Assembly: GCA_913019965.1 (NCBI GenBank)
Contig: CAJVZR010000034.1
Span: 1 to 42,934 of the forward strand
DNA length: 42,934 bases
Direction of reading: 5' to 3'
DNA from: an uncultured Oleispira sp.
GTDB taxonomy: Bacteria; Pseudomonadota; Gammaproteobacteria; Pseudomonadales; Oceanobacteraceae
Under the pieces are notes generated by a model. The model did not search any database and was not told the DNA's origin. It saw only the letters and a list, made by a program, of their open reading frames with translations. The translations under genes were made by a program, and so were the position numbers. Below are positions 7,893 through 16,189 of this stretch, one piece after another (position 1 is the stretch's first letter; each line of letters begins with the position of its first letter).

Positions 7893-8792
7893 GTGGCATT
7901 AGCGAAGATTGGTTTTATTGGCATGGGGTTGATGGGTATACCTATGTCATGTCGCTTATTAGCTGCTGGCTATCCCGTTACCGTTTGGAATAGAAACCCT
8001 GAGAAAACTAATCTTCCAGTAGAGCAGGGGGCACAACTTGCGACGAGTCTTGCTGATCTCTGTGAAAAATCTGAAATTATCATGCTTTGCGTCAGTGATA
8101 CTGCCGCAGTTGAAGATATTGTATTATCCAAAAGTGGACTCTTAGAACATTTAACGCCTAAGCAAATACTGATCGACTTCTCCAGTATCGATCCTGAAGC
8201 AACACGCCGTTTAGCGCATCATGTCGCAGAGAAAGCGAGCCATTGGCTTGATACGCCTGTGTCTGGTGGTGTCGCTGGAGCAGAACAAGGTACGCTGGCC
8301 ATTATGGCGGGTGGCGATGAGCAAGTATTGGATTCTGTTCGAGATATATTAGCACCGCTGAGCTCTCGAGTTACTCGTATGGGCAATGTGGGTGCTGGAC
8401 AGGTAACCAAAATCTGTAACCAGATGATCGTCAGTTGTAATGTTTTAGTGATGGCCGAGGTAATGGCCTTAGCCGAAAAATCGGGTGTTGATAGTAGTCA
8501 GATACCCAAAGCGCTAACCGGTGGTTTTGCCGATTCCACGCCACTGCAACTCACAGGGCCAAGAATGGCCGAGCGAGATTATGAACCGGTTAAGTGGCAC
8601 ATAAAAACGTTATTGAAAGACTTGGATATGGCCAAAGGCTTAGCACAAGATAATTTATCATCCGTGCCAATGGCAGGTCTGGGTGCGGAACTGATGCGCT
8701 TACATGCGAGTAAAGGGTACAATGAGAGTGATCCTGCGACATTAATCGAAATGTATTTGGCTAATCAGCAGGAAAACAAGGAAAGTAACTCA
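7893..8792 (+). CDS. NAD(P)-dependent beta-hydroxyacid dehydrogenase, tartronate semialdehyde reductase-like
   Basis: A member of the 3-hydroxyisobutyrate / 2-hydroxy-3-oxopropionate reductase family, cytoplasmic, about 300 aa. The N-terminal Rossmann motif KIGFIGMGLMG starts at residue 5, the substrate-binding segment DTPVSGGVAGAEQGTLAIMAGG lies near 123-144, and the catalytic lysine is in GAGQVTKICNQ (Lys173). The C-terminal helical domain is complete. I prefer the GTG at 7893, which follows a GGGGG motif by 5 bases and gives the usual short N-terminus; ATG at 7872 or 7824 are alternatives. The stop overlaps the start of the hyi gene by four bases (ATGA), so the two are translationally coupled. 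That pairing suggests tartronate semialdehyde reduction to glycerate (GlxR/GarR). The stop codon is completed by base 8795. Confidence 0.8.
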
Positions 8793-9589
8793 TGAAATTA
8801 GCCGCTAATCTATCCATGCTATTTACCGAGCAGCCAATGCTTGAGCGTTTTGGCGCCGCTAAATCCGCAGGCTTCAATGCCGTAGAAATACAATTTCCCT
8901 ATGTTGAAAAAGTTGCCGATATTAAAGCGCAACTAAAAGAGCATAATTTAGAGTGCGTATTGATTAATGTTCCTGCCGGCGATTTGATGGAAGGTGGGGA
9001 AGGTTTAGCGTCTGTGCCGGGGAAAGAAGCAGAATTCGCAGCAGCGCTTGTTGAGTGTTTAAGTTATGTGACTTCATTACGGGTGAAGCGGGTCAATGTT
9101 TTACCTGGTCGTTGTTTAGATGACGCTAAATACCCACAATATTTGGAAACCTTTAAACGTAATCTAAATACCGCTGCTGAGATGTTTAAGCCTTTAGGGG
9201 TTACGGTGACGTTCGAAGCCATTAATACTTTTGATATGCCGGGTTTTGTTATTCACAACGTACAGCAAATGCTAGATGTTGTAGAAGAAAGTAAACACGA
9301 CAATATTAAAATGCAATTTGATGTTTACCACATGGCGCGCATGGAAGAAGGTGATGTCAGTGCGATTATTAGCCGACTAGGTGATCAGATTGGCCATATT
9401 CAATTTGCCGATGTGCCTGGGCGAGGAGAGCCCGGCACTGGAGAGTTAGATTTTAAATCGATCTTCTACGCCATTGAATATTCAAGCTACAAAGGCTGGG
9501 TAGGGGCGGAATACAAACCGACCAAAAATACTGAAGATACGTTACGGTGGAAGCAGTTTATCGCCTCTAGTATTGCGATGTGCACTTAA
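8792..9589 (+). CDS. hyi: Hydroxypyruvate isomerase
   Basis: This 265-aa TIM-barrel enzyme interconverts hydroxypyruvate and tartronate semialdehyde in glyoxylate metabolism. Family landmarks are KLAANLSMLFTEQPMLERF at the N-terminus, GFNAVEIQFPY near residue 28, INVPAGD, VTFEAINTFDMPGF with a metal-binding Glu, MQFDVYHMARMEEGD, IGHIQFADVPGRGEPGTGE and GAEYKPT with another likely catalytic Glu. Length equals E. coli Hyi and YgbM relatives. It overlaps the reductase gene by four bases. Glyoxylate carboligase (gcl), commonly next to these two, is not present in this window, so the tartronate semialdehyde source must be encoded elsewhere. YgbM-like isomerases are an alternative name. Confidence 0.83.
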   Translation: MKLAANLSMLFTEQPMLERFGAAKSAGFNAVEIQFPYVEKVADIKAQLKEHNLECVLINVPAGDLMEGGEGLASVPGKEAEFAAALVECLSYVTSLRVKRVNVLPGRCLDDAKYPQYLETFKRNLNTAAEMFKPLGVTVTFEAINTFDMPGFVIHNVQQMLDVVEESKHDNIKMQFDVYHMARMEEGDVSAIISRLGDQIGHIQFADVPGRGEPGTGELDFKSIFYAIEYSSYKGWVGAEYKPTKNTEDTLRWKQFIASSIAMCT

Positions 9590-9597
9590 CGCGAGTT

Positions 9598-9731
9598 AAC
9601 CACAGAGGGCACAGAGCACACAGAGGAAAAGACAAAAAAGAGATCTTAGAATAAAGAGAGTGTGTTAAGTACTTTATTAGTATTTTGTTTTCTCTGTGAA
9701 GCGAAGCGCTCTGTGTCCTCTGTGGTAAAAT
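9598..9731. repeat. Imperfect palindromic repeat element with CACAGAG/CTCTGTG ends
   Basis: The left end (about 9598-9630) carries repeated ACAGAG units and opens with ACCACAGAGG; the right end (about 9687-9729) reads CTCTGTGTCCTCTGTGGT, its reverse complement with small differences. The arms enclose about 55 bp. The pattern resembles small dispersed intergenic repeats found in environmental bacteria. It sits between the convergent hyi and DUF1289 genes and may also act as a bidirectional terminator. Confidence 0.6.
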
Positions 9732-9783
9732 TTCTTTTCTCAAAGTCTAGCGCTAGGCAGGCTGTTAACAGCAGTGGGAAAAA

Positions 9784-10119
9784 TTAAAATAATCCAATTT
9801 GAGGGCTCTCTTCAACGGCCTCTTGTTCTGGTTGAGCTTCTTCATAAACTATCGCTTCGCCAAACAAATCAAACTGTGCTTTTTGTTGTTCGCGTTCTTG
9901 GGCTTCTTTTAATAACTTCTTACGCCTTGCGGCTTCGACGCGTTTCTCGCGCACCTGACAAAGCTGAACCACCAAATGTTTTTGGTATTCGGTAAATTCA
10001 TTCCAATGAAAGCGTTCTTCGCGGCTGCGGAAACAGCCTTTACAGAAGCCTTTATTATTCACCGTGCAGATACTTCTACACGGGTTTGGAGTATGAAACA
10101 GTTCGCCTTGATCAATCAT
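9784..10119 (-). CDS. DUF1289-domain protein
   Basis: This 111-aa protein starts with a compact DUF1289 domain: four cysteines at positions 14, 18, 26 and 29 in the pattern PCRSIC and GFCKGCFR, followed by the conserved W-x-x-F/Y-x-x-x-Q-K segment (HWNEFTEYQK at about 38-47). The cysteine spacing suggests metal binding. The second half is a charged helix rich in Arg, Lys and Gln, then an acidic tail. DUF1289 proteins are small and of unknown biochemical role. It lies 38 bp after gloA in the same direction, so it is probably the third gene of an nth-gloA-DUF1289 operon. Confidence 0.82.
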   Translation of the reverse strand: MIDQGELFHTPNPCRSICTVNNKGFCKGCFRSREERFHWNEFTEYQKHLVVQLCQVREKRVEAARRKKLLKEAQEREQQKAQFDLFGEAIVYEEAQPEQEAVEESPQIGLF

Positions 10120-10157
10120 ATTTTTATTATAAGTCGTATCGTAGGTTTCAAGATTAC

Positions 10158-10562
10158 TTACAGATCGTTATTCGGATCTTCTTTCTTTTCGATCAATTCA
10201 ATTTTATAGCCGTCGGGGTCTTCAACAAAGGCGATGACCGTTTTGCCACCTTTGACTGGGCCAGGAGCTCGTGTAATTGTTCCCTTCAAATTTTCAATAG
10301 TCTCGCAGGTGGCATAAATATCATCGACTTCTAATGCGATATGGCCATAGCCATTACCCAAATCATATTCGCTGGTATCCCAATTATGAGTCAGTTCTAG
10401 CACCGCGCCTTCAGTCTCTTCTTGGTAACCCACAAAGGCTAACGTATATCGATATTCTTCATTATCACGGCGGCGCAGTAGCTTCATGCCCATGACTTCA
10501 GTATAAAAGGCTATTGAGCGATCAAGGTCGCCTACACGCAGCATGGTATGCAATATTCTCAT
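10158..10562 (-). CDS. gloA: Lactoylglutathione lyase (glyoxalase I)
   Basis: Converts the hemithioacetal of methylglyoxal and glutathione to S-lactoylglutathione in the cytoplasm, the first step of methylglyoxal detoxification. At 134 aa it matches E. coli GloA (135 aa). The four metal ligands fall exactly where expected: His5 (RILHTMLRV), Glu56 (VLELTHNW), His74 ([10 protein letters not shown]) and Glu122 (YKIELIEK). The 3' region encodes [12 protein letters not shown], diagnostic of the family. A Ni/Co-dependent enzyme is likely because the short form without eukaryote-type insertions is present. It starts 2 bp after the nth stop codon, so the two genes are co-transcribed. Confidence 0.96.
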   Translation of the reverse strand: MRILHTMLRVGDLDRSIAFYTEVMGMKLLRRRDNEEYRYTLAFVGYQEETEGAVLELTHNWDTSEYDLGNGYGHIALEVDDIYATCETIENLKGTITRAPGPVKGGKTVIAFVEDPDGYKIELIEKKEDPNNDL

Positions 10563-10564
10563 GG

Positions 10565-11203
10565 CTAATCTATCTCCGTCTTATCTTTATATTCGCACAA
10601 ATCTTCAATAATGCACGAACCACACTTGGGCTTTCGCGCGACGCAGGTATAGCGACCATGCAGAATTAACCAGTGATGAGCATCCATCATAAATTCTTTC
10701 GGAATAAAGCGTACCAGCTTTTGTTCAACTTCATCGACATTTTTTCCAGGAGCAATCTTAGTTCGATTAGATACACGGAATATATGGGTATCTACGGCCA
10801 TTACCGGGTGACCAAAAGCGGTATTGAGTACAACATTAGCGGTTTTGCGACCAACACCGGCTAGAGCTTCTAGGGCTTTACGGTCTTCGGGGACTTCGCT
10901 GCCGTGTAATTCAATTAAATCTTTACAGAGCTTAATAACGTTTCTGGCTTTGCTATTAAATAAACCAATGGTTTTTATATATTCTTTTAAACCTTCTTCT
11001 CCCAAGGCATAAATTGCTTCAGGGGTATTCGCAATTGGGTAAAGCTTGCGAGTAGCTTTGTTCACGCTGACATCGGTCGCTTGAGCGGATAAGGCGACAG
11101 CAACCAATAACTCAAACGGACTGGTGTATTCTAATTCGGTTTCAGGGTTTGGGTTTTCGTTGCGCAGGCGAGTGAAAATCTCAGTACGTTTTAGCTTGTT
11201 CAT
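10565..11203 (-). CDS. nth: Endonuclease III (DNA glycosylase/AP lyase)
   Basis: Removes oxidised pyrimidines from DNA and nicks the abasic site. From the ATG at 11203 the protein has 212 residues, one more than E. coli Nth, and aligns without shift: catalytic Lys120 in [10 protein letters not shown], Asp138 in MAVDTHIFR, and the 4Fe-4S ligands at Cys187, Cys194, Cys197 and Cys203. The helix-hairpin-helix precedes Lys120. An in-frame upstream ATG (11263) would add 20 residues with no family counterpart, so the later start is preferred. It is first of the apparent nth-gloA-DUF1289 operon. In many gammaproteobacteria nth follows the rnf genes; that is not seen here. Confidence 0.97.
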   Translation of the reverse strand: MNKLKRTEIFTRLRNENPNPETELEYTSPFELLVAVALSAQATDVSVNKATRKLYPIANTPEAIYALGEEGLKEYIKTIGLFNSKARNVIKLCKDLIELHGSEVPEDRKALEALAGVGRKTANVVLNTAFGHPVMAVDTHIFRVSNRTKIAPGKNVDEVEQKLVRFIPKEFMMDAHHWLILHGRYTCVARKPKCGSCIIEDLCEYKDKTEID

Positions 11204-11324
11204 TCTGATTGCATAGCATAGGGGAGTTACCGCTAGTCTACTGGAGAGTTGAGCTGGGCACAAAGGAGGATAAGCTAAGTCTGAAAGAGGTAGTTCAAAC
11301 TTAGCAGAGGAATGTCGTCAAATA

Positions 11325-12008
11325 TTAAACGACATTATCGCCAACACTATAAGAGATAGTCTGGCTAATTTCTTGTAGGGATAGGCCGGATTCTTGTTGC
11401 ATCTGATTAAAGAAAGCTTGTGCGGCTTTCAATGATTTCTTCGTCTGCACACCGCCATCAATGATCTCATTCGCACGTAAGTAAGCTTCCACATCACGAG
11501 ATAAAAGAAATGTATCCTTTCCCATCTGGCGTAAAGTATAAGGTCCTGTATTGCCTCCTAGGCGAGAACCATGCTTCTTCAGCCAAGCCCATAAACCAAT
11601 AATGTCATCCGTTGGCCATTCTGCCACAAGCTGATTAAAGGCCTTGCCTTCATCCTTAGCTGAGAAGTGAATCATAGAGGCGTTGGCAGGCACGGTTTTT
11701 ACCTTGTTGTAGTTACGCACAATACGTTCATCCGAGGCTTTCTCCTCTAGCATTTCCGGTGGCATCATCAATAACTTTTTAATATTGAAATCCCAGAAGA
11801 CTTCACGGAAGCCAGGCCATTTCTTATCAATCACTGACCAGTAAAAGCCACTTTGGAAAATTTTACGGGTGAACTCTTCCAGCCAGTCATCATCCGAGAT
11901 TTTTAATAATTGCTTCGCAGTTAAAGGTTTGTGCACTATGGATGCTAATGCCGCTTTGCCACCTTTACGCTTGGCGGCACGCTGTTGAATGTCGAAAAAT
12001 GTTTCCAT
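11325..12008 (-). CDS. Tag-like 3-methyladenine DNA glycosylase (HhH superfamily)
   Basis: This 227-aa protein resembles the DNA-3-methyladenine glycosylase I superfamily, a base-excision repair group. Supporting segments are the DDDWLEEFTRKIFQSGFYWSV region near residues 39-59, where Tag has its base-recognition helices, followed by KKWPGFREVFWDFN, the ERIVRNYNKVKTVPANA segment (about 94-110) and the helix-hairpin-helix-like region GSRLGGNTGPYTLRQMGKDTF (about 147-168). The N- and C-terminal Cys/His pairs that bind zinc in E. coli Tag are absent, so this is a divergent subgroup. Single gene, transcribed in the nth direction but separated from it by 121 bp. The fold is likely; catalytic specificity is unproven. 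Confidence 0.75.
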   Translation of the reverse strand: METFFDIQQRAAKRKGGKAALASIVHKPLTAKQLLKISDDDWLEEFTRKIFQSGFYWSVIDKKWPGFREVFWDFNIKKLLMMPPEMLEEKASDERIVRNYNKVKTVPANASMIHFSAKDEGKAFNQLVAEWPTDDIIGLWAWLKKHGSRLGGNTGPYTLRQMGKDTFLLSRDVEAYLRANEIIDGGVQTKKSLKAAQAFFNQMQQESGLSLQEISQTISYSVGDNVV

Positions 12009-12237
12009 GGATTGCTCAGTTTTCTATAAGAGATTCGTAAGGAAGTCGCTAATTGGATATTTTATAGCAAGGCTAACTCTACGAGTAGTATAAATCATGA
12101 ATGGAATTCATTGTTGTTAGATTTTTACTAGCAAGCCTAGGAAGAGAGATCAACTGATTCGATTTTCTGCCGAAGGCGGGTTAAGCAGAAAGAAGCTATA
12201 ATGGATTGAACTTATATGCTTAGAAATGGAAATAAGA

Positions 12238-13128
12238 ATGTTTCAGCGCACAGGAGTCTTGATTCTTGGCTTCTTAATCTGTCTTAATTCCGCCGCTGAA
12301 ATAATGGAAGAGATCACTCCTGCGCATGTCATAAGGGTTGGTCTTCTATACGGCGACCCAGAGCCTTTTCGCTTACCCTTAGCCGTACTTGAAAAGGCTT
12401 GTCAGCGTCTTGATCCTCCCGCCCAGCTTACGTTAGTCGATATATCTGAAATGAACCAAAAGCGCGCTTTGAAATCTATGGTCAATGATGAGGCGCCATT
12501 TGATGTGTTTTTTAGTGGATTTTCACAAGAAAGAGAGCAAAATTTGCAGCAGATCGATGTACCGCTTACGATGGGATTGTTAGGCTCTAGAGTTTTAGTG
12601 GTGAATGAGGAGCATAATCGTTTATTTAAAAATCCTAAAACGGTTACGGGTGTTAAGCACCTTGCTATAGGGTCTGGCATTCAATGGCCAGATACTGACA
12701 TCCTCATACACAATCAATTCAATGTGGTGCAGGCCAGCTATCAAGGTCTTTGGAAAATGCTGTCGAGCAATCGCATTGACGCTTTTGCAAGGGGGATAGA
12801 AGAAGCCTTTGTTGAAATCGAACAGCGCCGTGATGATAATCCTGCCCCTGTTATTTTAGATAAATGGTTGCTTGTATATCCGTTAGATTATTTTGTTTAT
12901 ATTAGCCCTAGTAGACAGAAGTTATATCATCAATTAAACCAAGCACTTCAACAAGCACACCGTAGTGGTGAAATTGCAGCGGTTATAGCTTCTGAGCCCA
13001 GTGCTCAAAAAGCATTACAGTGGTTGAGGAACAAAGAATACACCAGAATCTATCTTGAGAACCCATTATTATCTGATCGCGTTCGCCAGTTGCCGAAAGA
13101 ATATTGGTTGCCTGAAATTCAACAGTAG
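12238..13128 (+). CDS. Periplasmic solute-binding-like protein (family 3 type)
   Basis: From the ATG at 12238 this 296-aa protein begins with a clear signal peptide (MFQRTGVLILGFLICLNSAAE), then VIRVGLLYGDPEPFRLPLAVLEKAC. The layout, two lobes with the hinge near residue 100 and a second-lobe segment of the form GLWKMLSSNRIDAFARGIEEAFVEIEQ, fits the family 3 extracellular binding proteins. No ABC permease or ATPase gene is adjacent, and residues that bind the amino-acid carboxylate in transport proteins are not obvious, so it may be a stand-alone sensor or orphan binding protein. The upstream ATG (12226) would add four residues; GGAA before the second ATG serves as ribosome binding site. Confidence 0.7.
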   Translation: MFQRTGVLILGFLICLNSAAEIMEEITPAHVIRVGLLYGDPEPFRLPLAVLEKACQRLDPPAQLTLVDISEMNQKRALKSMVNDEAPFDVFFSGFSQEREQNLQQIDVPLTMGLLGSRVLVVNEEHNRLFKNPKTVTGVKHLAIGSGIQWPDTDILIHNQFNVVQASYQGLWKMLSSNRIDAFARGIEEAFVEIEQRRDDNPAPVILDKWLLVYPLDYFVYISPSRQKLYHQLNQALQQAHRSGEIAAVIASEPSAQKALQWLRNKEYTRIYLENPLLSDRVRQLPKEYWLPEIQQ

Positions 13129-13176
13129 AAGCGATGGCAATACCAAAGCTTGATAACGGTGGTTCTGAGTTGGCAA

Positions 13177-13212
13177 TAAAAAGCCCCACTAAATTTCCAT
13201 TTAGTAGGGCTC
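13177..13212 (-). terminator. Intrinsic terminator after fadE
   Basis: An inverted repeat (13182-13211) with AGCCC-ACTAAAT type arms and a 4-base loop. On the minus strand it is followed by TTTTTATT, so it mainly ends fadE transcripts; on the plus strand it may also stop read-through from the binding-protein gene. Confidence 0.8.
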
Positions 13213-13247
13213 TTAAAAGCGTATCTTTAAAGTAACTTAATCAATGA

Positions 13248-15752
13248 TTAAGCCGTTTCTTCAGACTTTTTAGCTTTCTTTTTAGCAGGCTTTTTTTCCG
13301 TAGTTGCCTTCTCTTTAGAAGAGTCATGCTTAACAGAGACTGGGCCTAAGCTATCAAGTGGGAAATGATCAACGTTAACCATTTCTAGAACGTCCTTTTC
13401 AAACGCAATCATGAAGTCGCCTTCTTCCTGCGTAAGAACACCCATAGCCACACCGTCAGTGATGCGGTTTTCAATGGTCAAGTTAGACTCATCGTACTTA
13501 CCTGCTTTCAATGCTTCACCAATCTTCTTATAGATAGGATCTGCTTGATCAACGCGGGTTAATAACGAATCGTATTTGAACATTGGGTTGCGGCCATTAT
13601 CGCCACGGTATGTACCCGTGATCAAACGCTCACGAGTCGCTGTTGCTGAAGTTGTAAGGTCAACGATCTTAGCAACAAGTTTATCGCTTGGCTTAGCAAC
13701 ACTACGACCTAAAGGCATAGTCAACGCACGTACTAACCAACCGACTGGACGTGCAGGAAGGTTCTTAGTGAAACCGTCTAATGCATCTTCAAATTCAGAG
13801 AACAATTTAGCCATCGCGTATTCAACCAATGGTAAATCGTCTTTTTGACGACCTTGATCTTCCCAGTGCTTCAAGGTCATAGACGCAAGATACAATTTAG
13901 ATAGCATGTCGGCTAAACGTGCTGAGATCAGTTCACGGAACTTCAACTCGCCGCCTAGAGAGAACATCGCCATATCTACAGATAAAGCAAAGTTTGCTGC
14001 GTAACGGTTGATCTGCTTGTAGTGCTTCTTCGTTGGGCCAGATGCAGGAACAGAAGTGAACGCAGCATTGGTGGAGCTCAATACGAAAGAACGAGCAATG
14101 TTAGAGAAGATGAAACCAAAGTGACCGAATAACGCTTTATCAAACGCTTTAAGATCGTTGGTTTTCGCTGCATTCATTTCAGGTAAAACAAATGGATGAC
14201 AACGAATTGCACCTTGACCGAAAGTGATCATAGTACGAGTAAGAATGTTAGCGCCTTCAACTGTGATGGCGACAGGAACCGAAGAGTAACCTGATTCAAC
14301 ATAGTTACTTGGGCCACGCATAATTGCGCTACCACCATGTATGTCCATGCTGTCAACGGCAATCTGACGTGCAGATTCAGTTAGGTTGTACTTCAAAATT
14401 GCAGAAGGAACCGAAGGCTTCTCACCGTTATCAATCGAGATAGCCGTTACGCGAGCAGCAGCGGCGTTGATATAAGAGTTACCTGCAATACGCGCAAGTG
14501 GCTCTTGTACACCTTCAAGTTTAGAAATAGAAACGTTGAACTGACGACGAATACGAGCATAGGCACCGGCTGTTGCAATACCGTATTTACCACCGCCAGC
14601 ACCAGAAGAAGGCAGAGTAATACAACGACCAACCGATAAACACTCAACCAACATTCTCCAACCTTGGCCAGCGTTCTTCGCACCACCAATAATGAAATCA
14701 AGTGGGATGAATACGTCTTTACCAAAAATAGGACCGTTCATGAACGGAGAGCCAATTGGGTTGTGACGGTTACCAATGTCCATACCTTCTAACTCACGAG
14801 GTAATAGAGCAACAGTAATACCGATATCGTTCTTATCGCCTAATAGCTTTTCTGGGTCAAACATACGGAAGGCTAAACCTACCACTGTCGCCACAGGAGC
14901 TAAGGTAATGTAACGCTTGTTGAAGTTCATTTTAAGACCAAGAACTTCTTTACCTTCCCACATGCCCTTACACACAACACCTGTGTCAGGCAGAGAGGTT
15001 GCATCAGAACCGGCGCGTGGACCAGTCAAACCAAAACATGGAATTTCACGGCCATCCGCTAGGCGAGGTAGGTAGTGATTCTTTTGATCTTCAGTACCGT
15101 ACTTAAGCAGTAATTCGCCAGGGCCTAATGAGTTAGGAACACCGACAGTAGAAAGTACCGTACTAGACAGGCCAGATAGCTTCTGTAATACAGCTGACTG
15201 AGCTTGTGCAGAGAAGGCTAGACCGCCGTATTCTTTAGGAATAATCATAGAGAAGAAACGGTTGGCTTTAATGTAGTCCCAAAGCTCAACAGGCATGTCG
15301 CCGTTTTCTTTAATCTCGTATTCGTTAATCATAGAACACAAAGTTTCAACTTCGTTATCTAGGAAGGCTTGCTCGTCCGGACGTAGCTGAGGATTCGGGT
15401 GATCCAAAAGCTTATGCCAGTTAGGCTTACCTGCGAACAACTCGCCATCCCACCAAACCGTACCCGCTTCTAAAGCAGTCGATTCAGTTTCAGACATCTC
15501 AGGAAGAATCTTCTTATAAATGGCGAAGATTGGGCGAGTTAATGTATTGGCACGGAAGCCAGATAAGCTCAATACACCGAATACTGCAGTGAAGATGGCT
15601 GCTGTAACCGTGAAGCCAGTGGCGGCATCAGTGAAGTAAGCCGCGGCTGCGATCGCTGCGATTACTATGGTTGAAACTTTCAAGTTAGCTTTTTTATAAG
15701 CTAAGCCGATTAGTGCGATGACTAATAGTACGGCCCAAGTTGTGGTAGTCAT
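13248..15752 (-). CDS. fadE: Acyl-CoA dehydrogenase FadE
   Basis: Catalyses the first oxidation step of fatty acid beta-oxidation (acyl-CoA to enoyl-CoA, FAD-linked). The 834-aa length is that of the large FadE type (E. coli 814 aa). Two or three hydrophobic segments occupy about 1-65 and suggest inner-membrane anchoring. The dehydrogenase core follows with FSMIIPKEYGGLAFSAQAQS near 137-156, CFGLTGPRAGSD (FAD and substrate site), GNSYINAAAARVTA and DSMDIHGGSAIMRGPSN. The C-terminal DUF1974-type region ends in a lysine-rich tail (about 810-834) that is unusual for FadE. It is a single gene with its own terminator. Regulation is unknown; a GAAAC-TT-GTTCT motif about 230 bp upstream vaguely resembles a PsrA site. 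Confidence 0.95.
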   Translation of the reverse strand: MTTTTWAVLLVIALIGLAYKKANLKVSTIVIAAIAAAAYFTDAATGFTVTAAIFTAVFGVLSLSGFRANTLTRPIFAIYKKILPEMSETESTALEAGTVWWDGELFAGKPNWHKLLDHPNPQLRPDEQAFLDNEVETLCSMINEYEIKENGDMPVELWDYIKANRFFSMIIPKEYGGLAFSAQAQSAVLQKLSGLSSTVLSTVGVPNSLGPGELLLKYGTEDQKNHYLPRLADGREIPCFGLTGPRAGSDATSLPDTGVVCKGMWEGKEVLGLKMNFNKRYITLAPVATVVGLAFRMFDPEKLLGDKNDIGITVALLPRELEGMDIGNRHNPIGSPFMNGPIFGKDVFIPLDFIIGGAKNAGQGWRMLVECLSVGRCITLPSSGAGGGKYGIATAGAYARIRRQFNVSISKLEGVQEPLARIAGNSYINAAAARVTAISIDNGEKPSVPSAILKYNLTESARQIAVDSMDIHGGSAIMRGPSNYVESGYSSVPVAITVEGANILTRTMITFGQGAIRCHPFVLPEMNAAKTNDLKAFDKALFGHFGFIFSNIARSFVLSSTNAAFTSVPASGPTKKHYKQINRYAANFALSVDMAMFSLGGELKFRELISARLADMLSKLYLASMTLKHWEDQGRQKDDLPLVEYAMAKLFSEFEDALDGFTKNLPARPVGWLVRALTMPLGRSVAKPSDKLVAKIVDLTTSATATRERLITGTYRGDNGRNPMFKYDSLLTRVDQADPIYKKIGEALKAGKYDESNLTIENRITDGVAMGVLTQEEGDFMIAFEKDVLEMVNVDHFPLDSLGPVSVKHDSSKEKATTEKKPAKKKAKKSEETA

Positions 15753-16189
15753 AAAGACCCCTTCTGTGTAGTTGCTCAGTTAGAGTGACATGCTTTAAGC
15801 CGCATGTTTTATATTAAGAGGTGTACTGTGCATTGGGGCACCTTTGATTAGTAAAGGCAAAACACCCAATAACGAACCTCATTTGGCATTTAACCAATAA
15901 TTGCTAAATGCTTCAATCTCATACGGTCGTTTGAATTTTTTGGATTAGTGATTTGTTGTCATTAATCATCTGTATTAGCGGAAACTTGTTCTCATGATTA
16001 GAACTTAGGCAGGATAGTCGTCTTTTGAGGTCGAATTAGGCTTGCTAAGGCGCAAATAGACCGATAAAAAAATACACGGTTTTTAGACGTTTTTGCTCCA
16101 ATTAAGACTATTTTTATTCCAACAAGGAAGAATGGCGCAGATTGAACTAGGCTTTAGTTAGATTTTCACTTTTGTGTAGGAATATTTAC
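15753..16189. other. 437-bp divergent intergenic region between fadE and the ZorA-like gene
   Basis: No gene is seen. The region is AT-rich and must hold both promoters. It contains a small inverted repeat ACATGC/GCATGT with an 8-bp spacer (15788-15807) close to fadE, possibly an operator, and a TAGGA ribosome binding site just before the ZorA-like start. Nothing else is recognised. Confidence 0.5.

Noticed and set aside
11204..11263. N-terminal extension of Nth by 20 residues
   Set aside because: The shorter start reproduces E. coli residue numbering at all active-site and cluster positions.
15981..15992. GAAAC-TT-GTTCT as a PsrA operator for fadE
   Set aside because: One half deviates and the distance to fadE is about 230 bp; too weak to annotate as a site.
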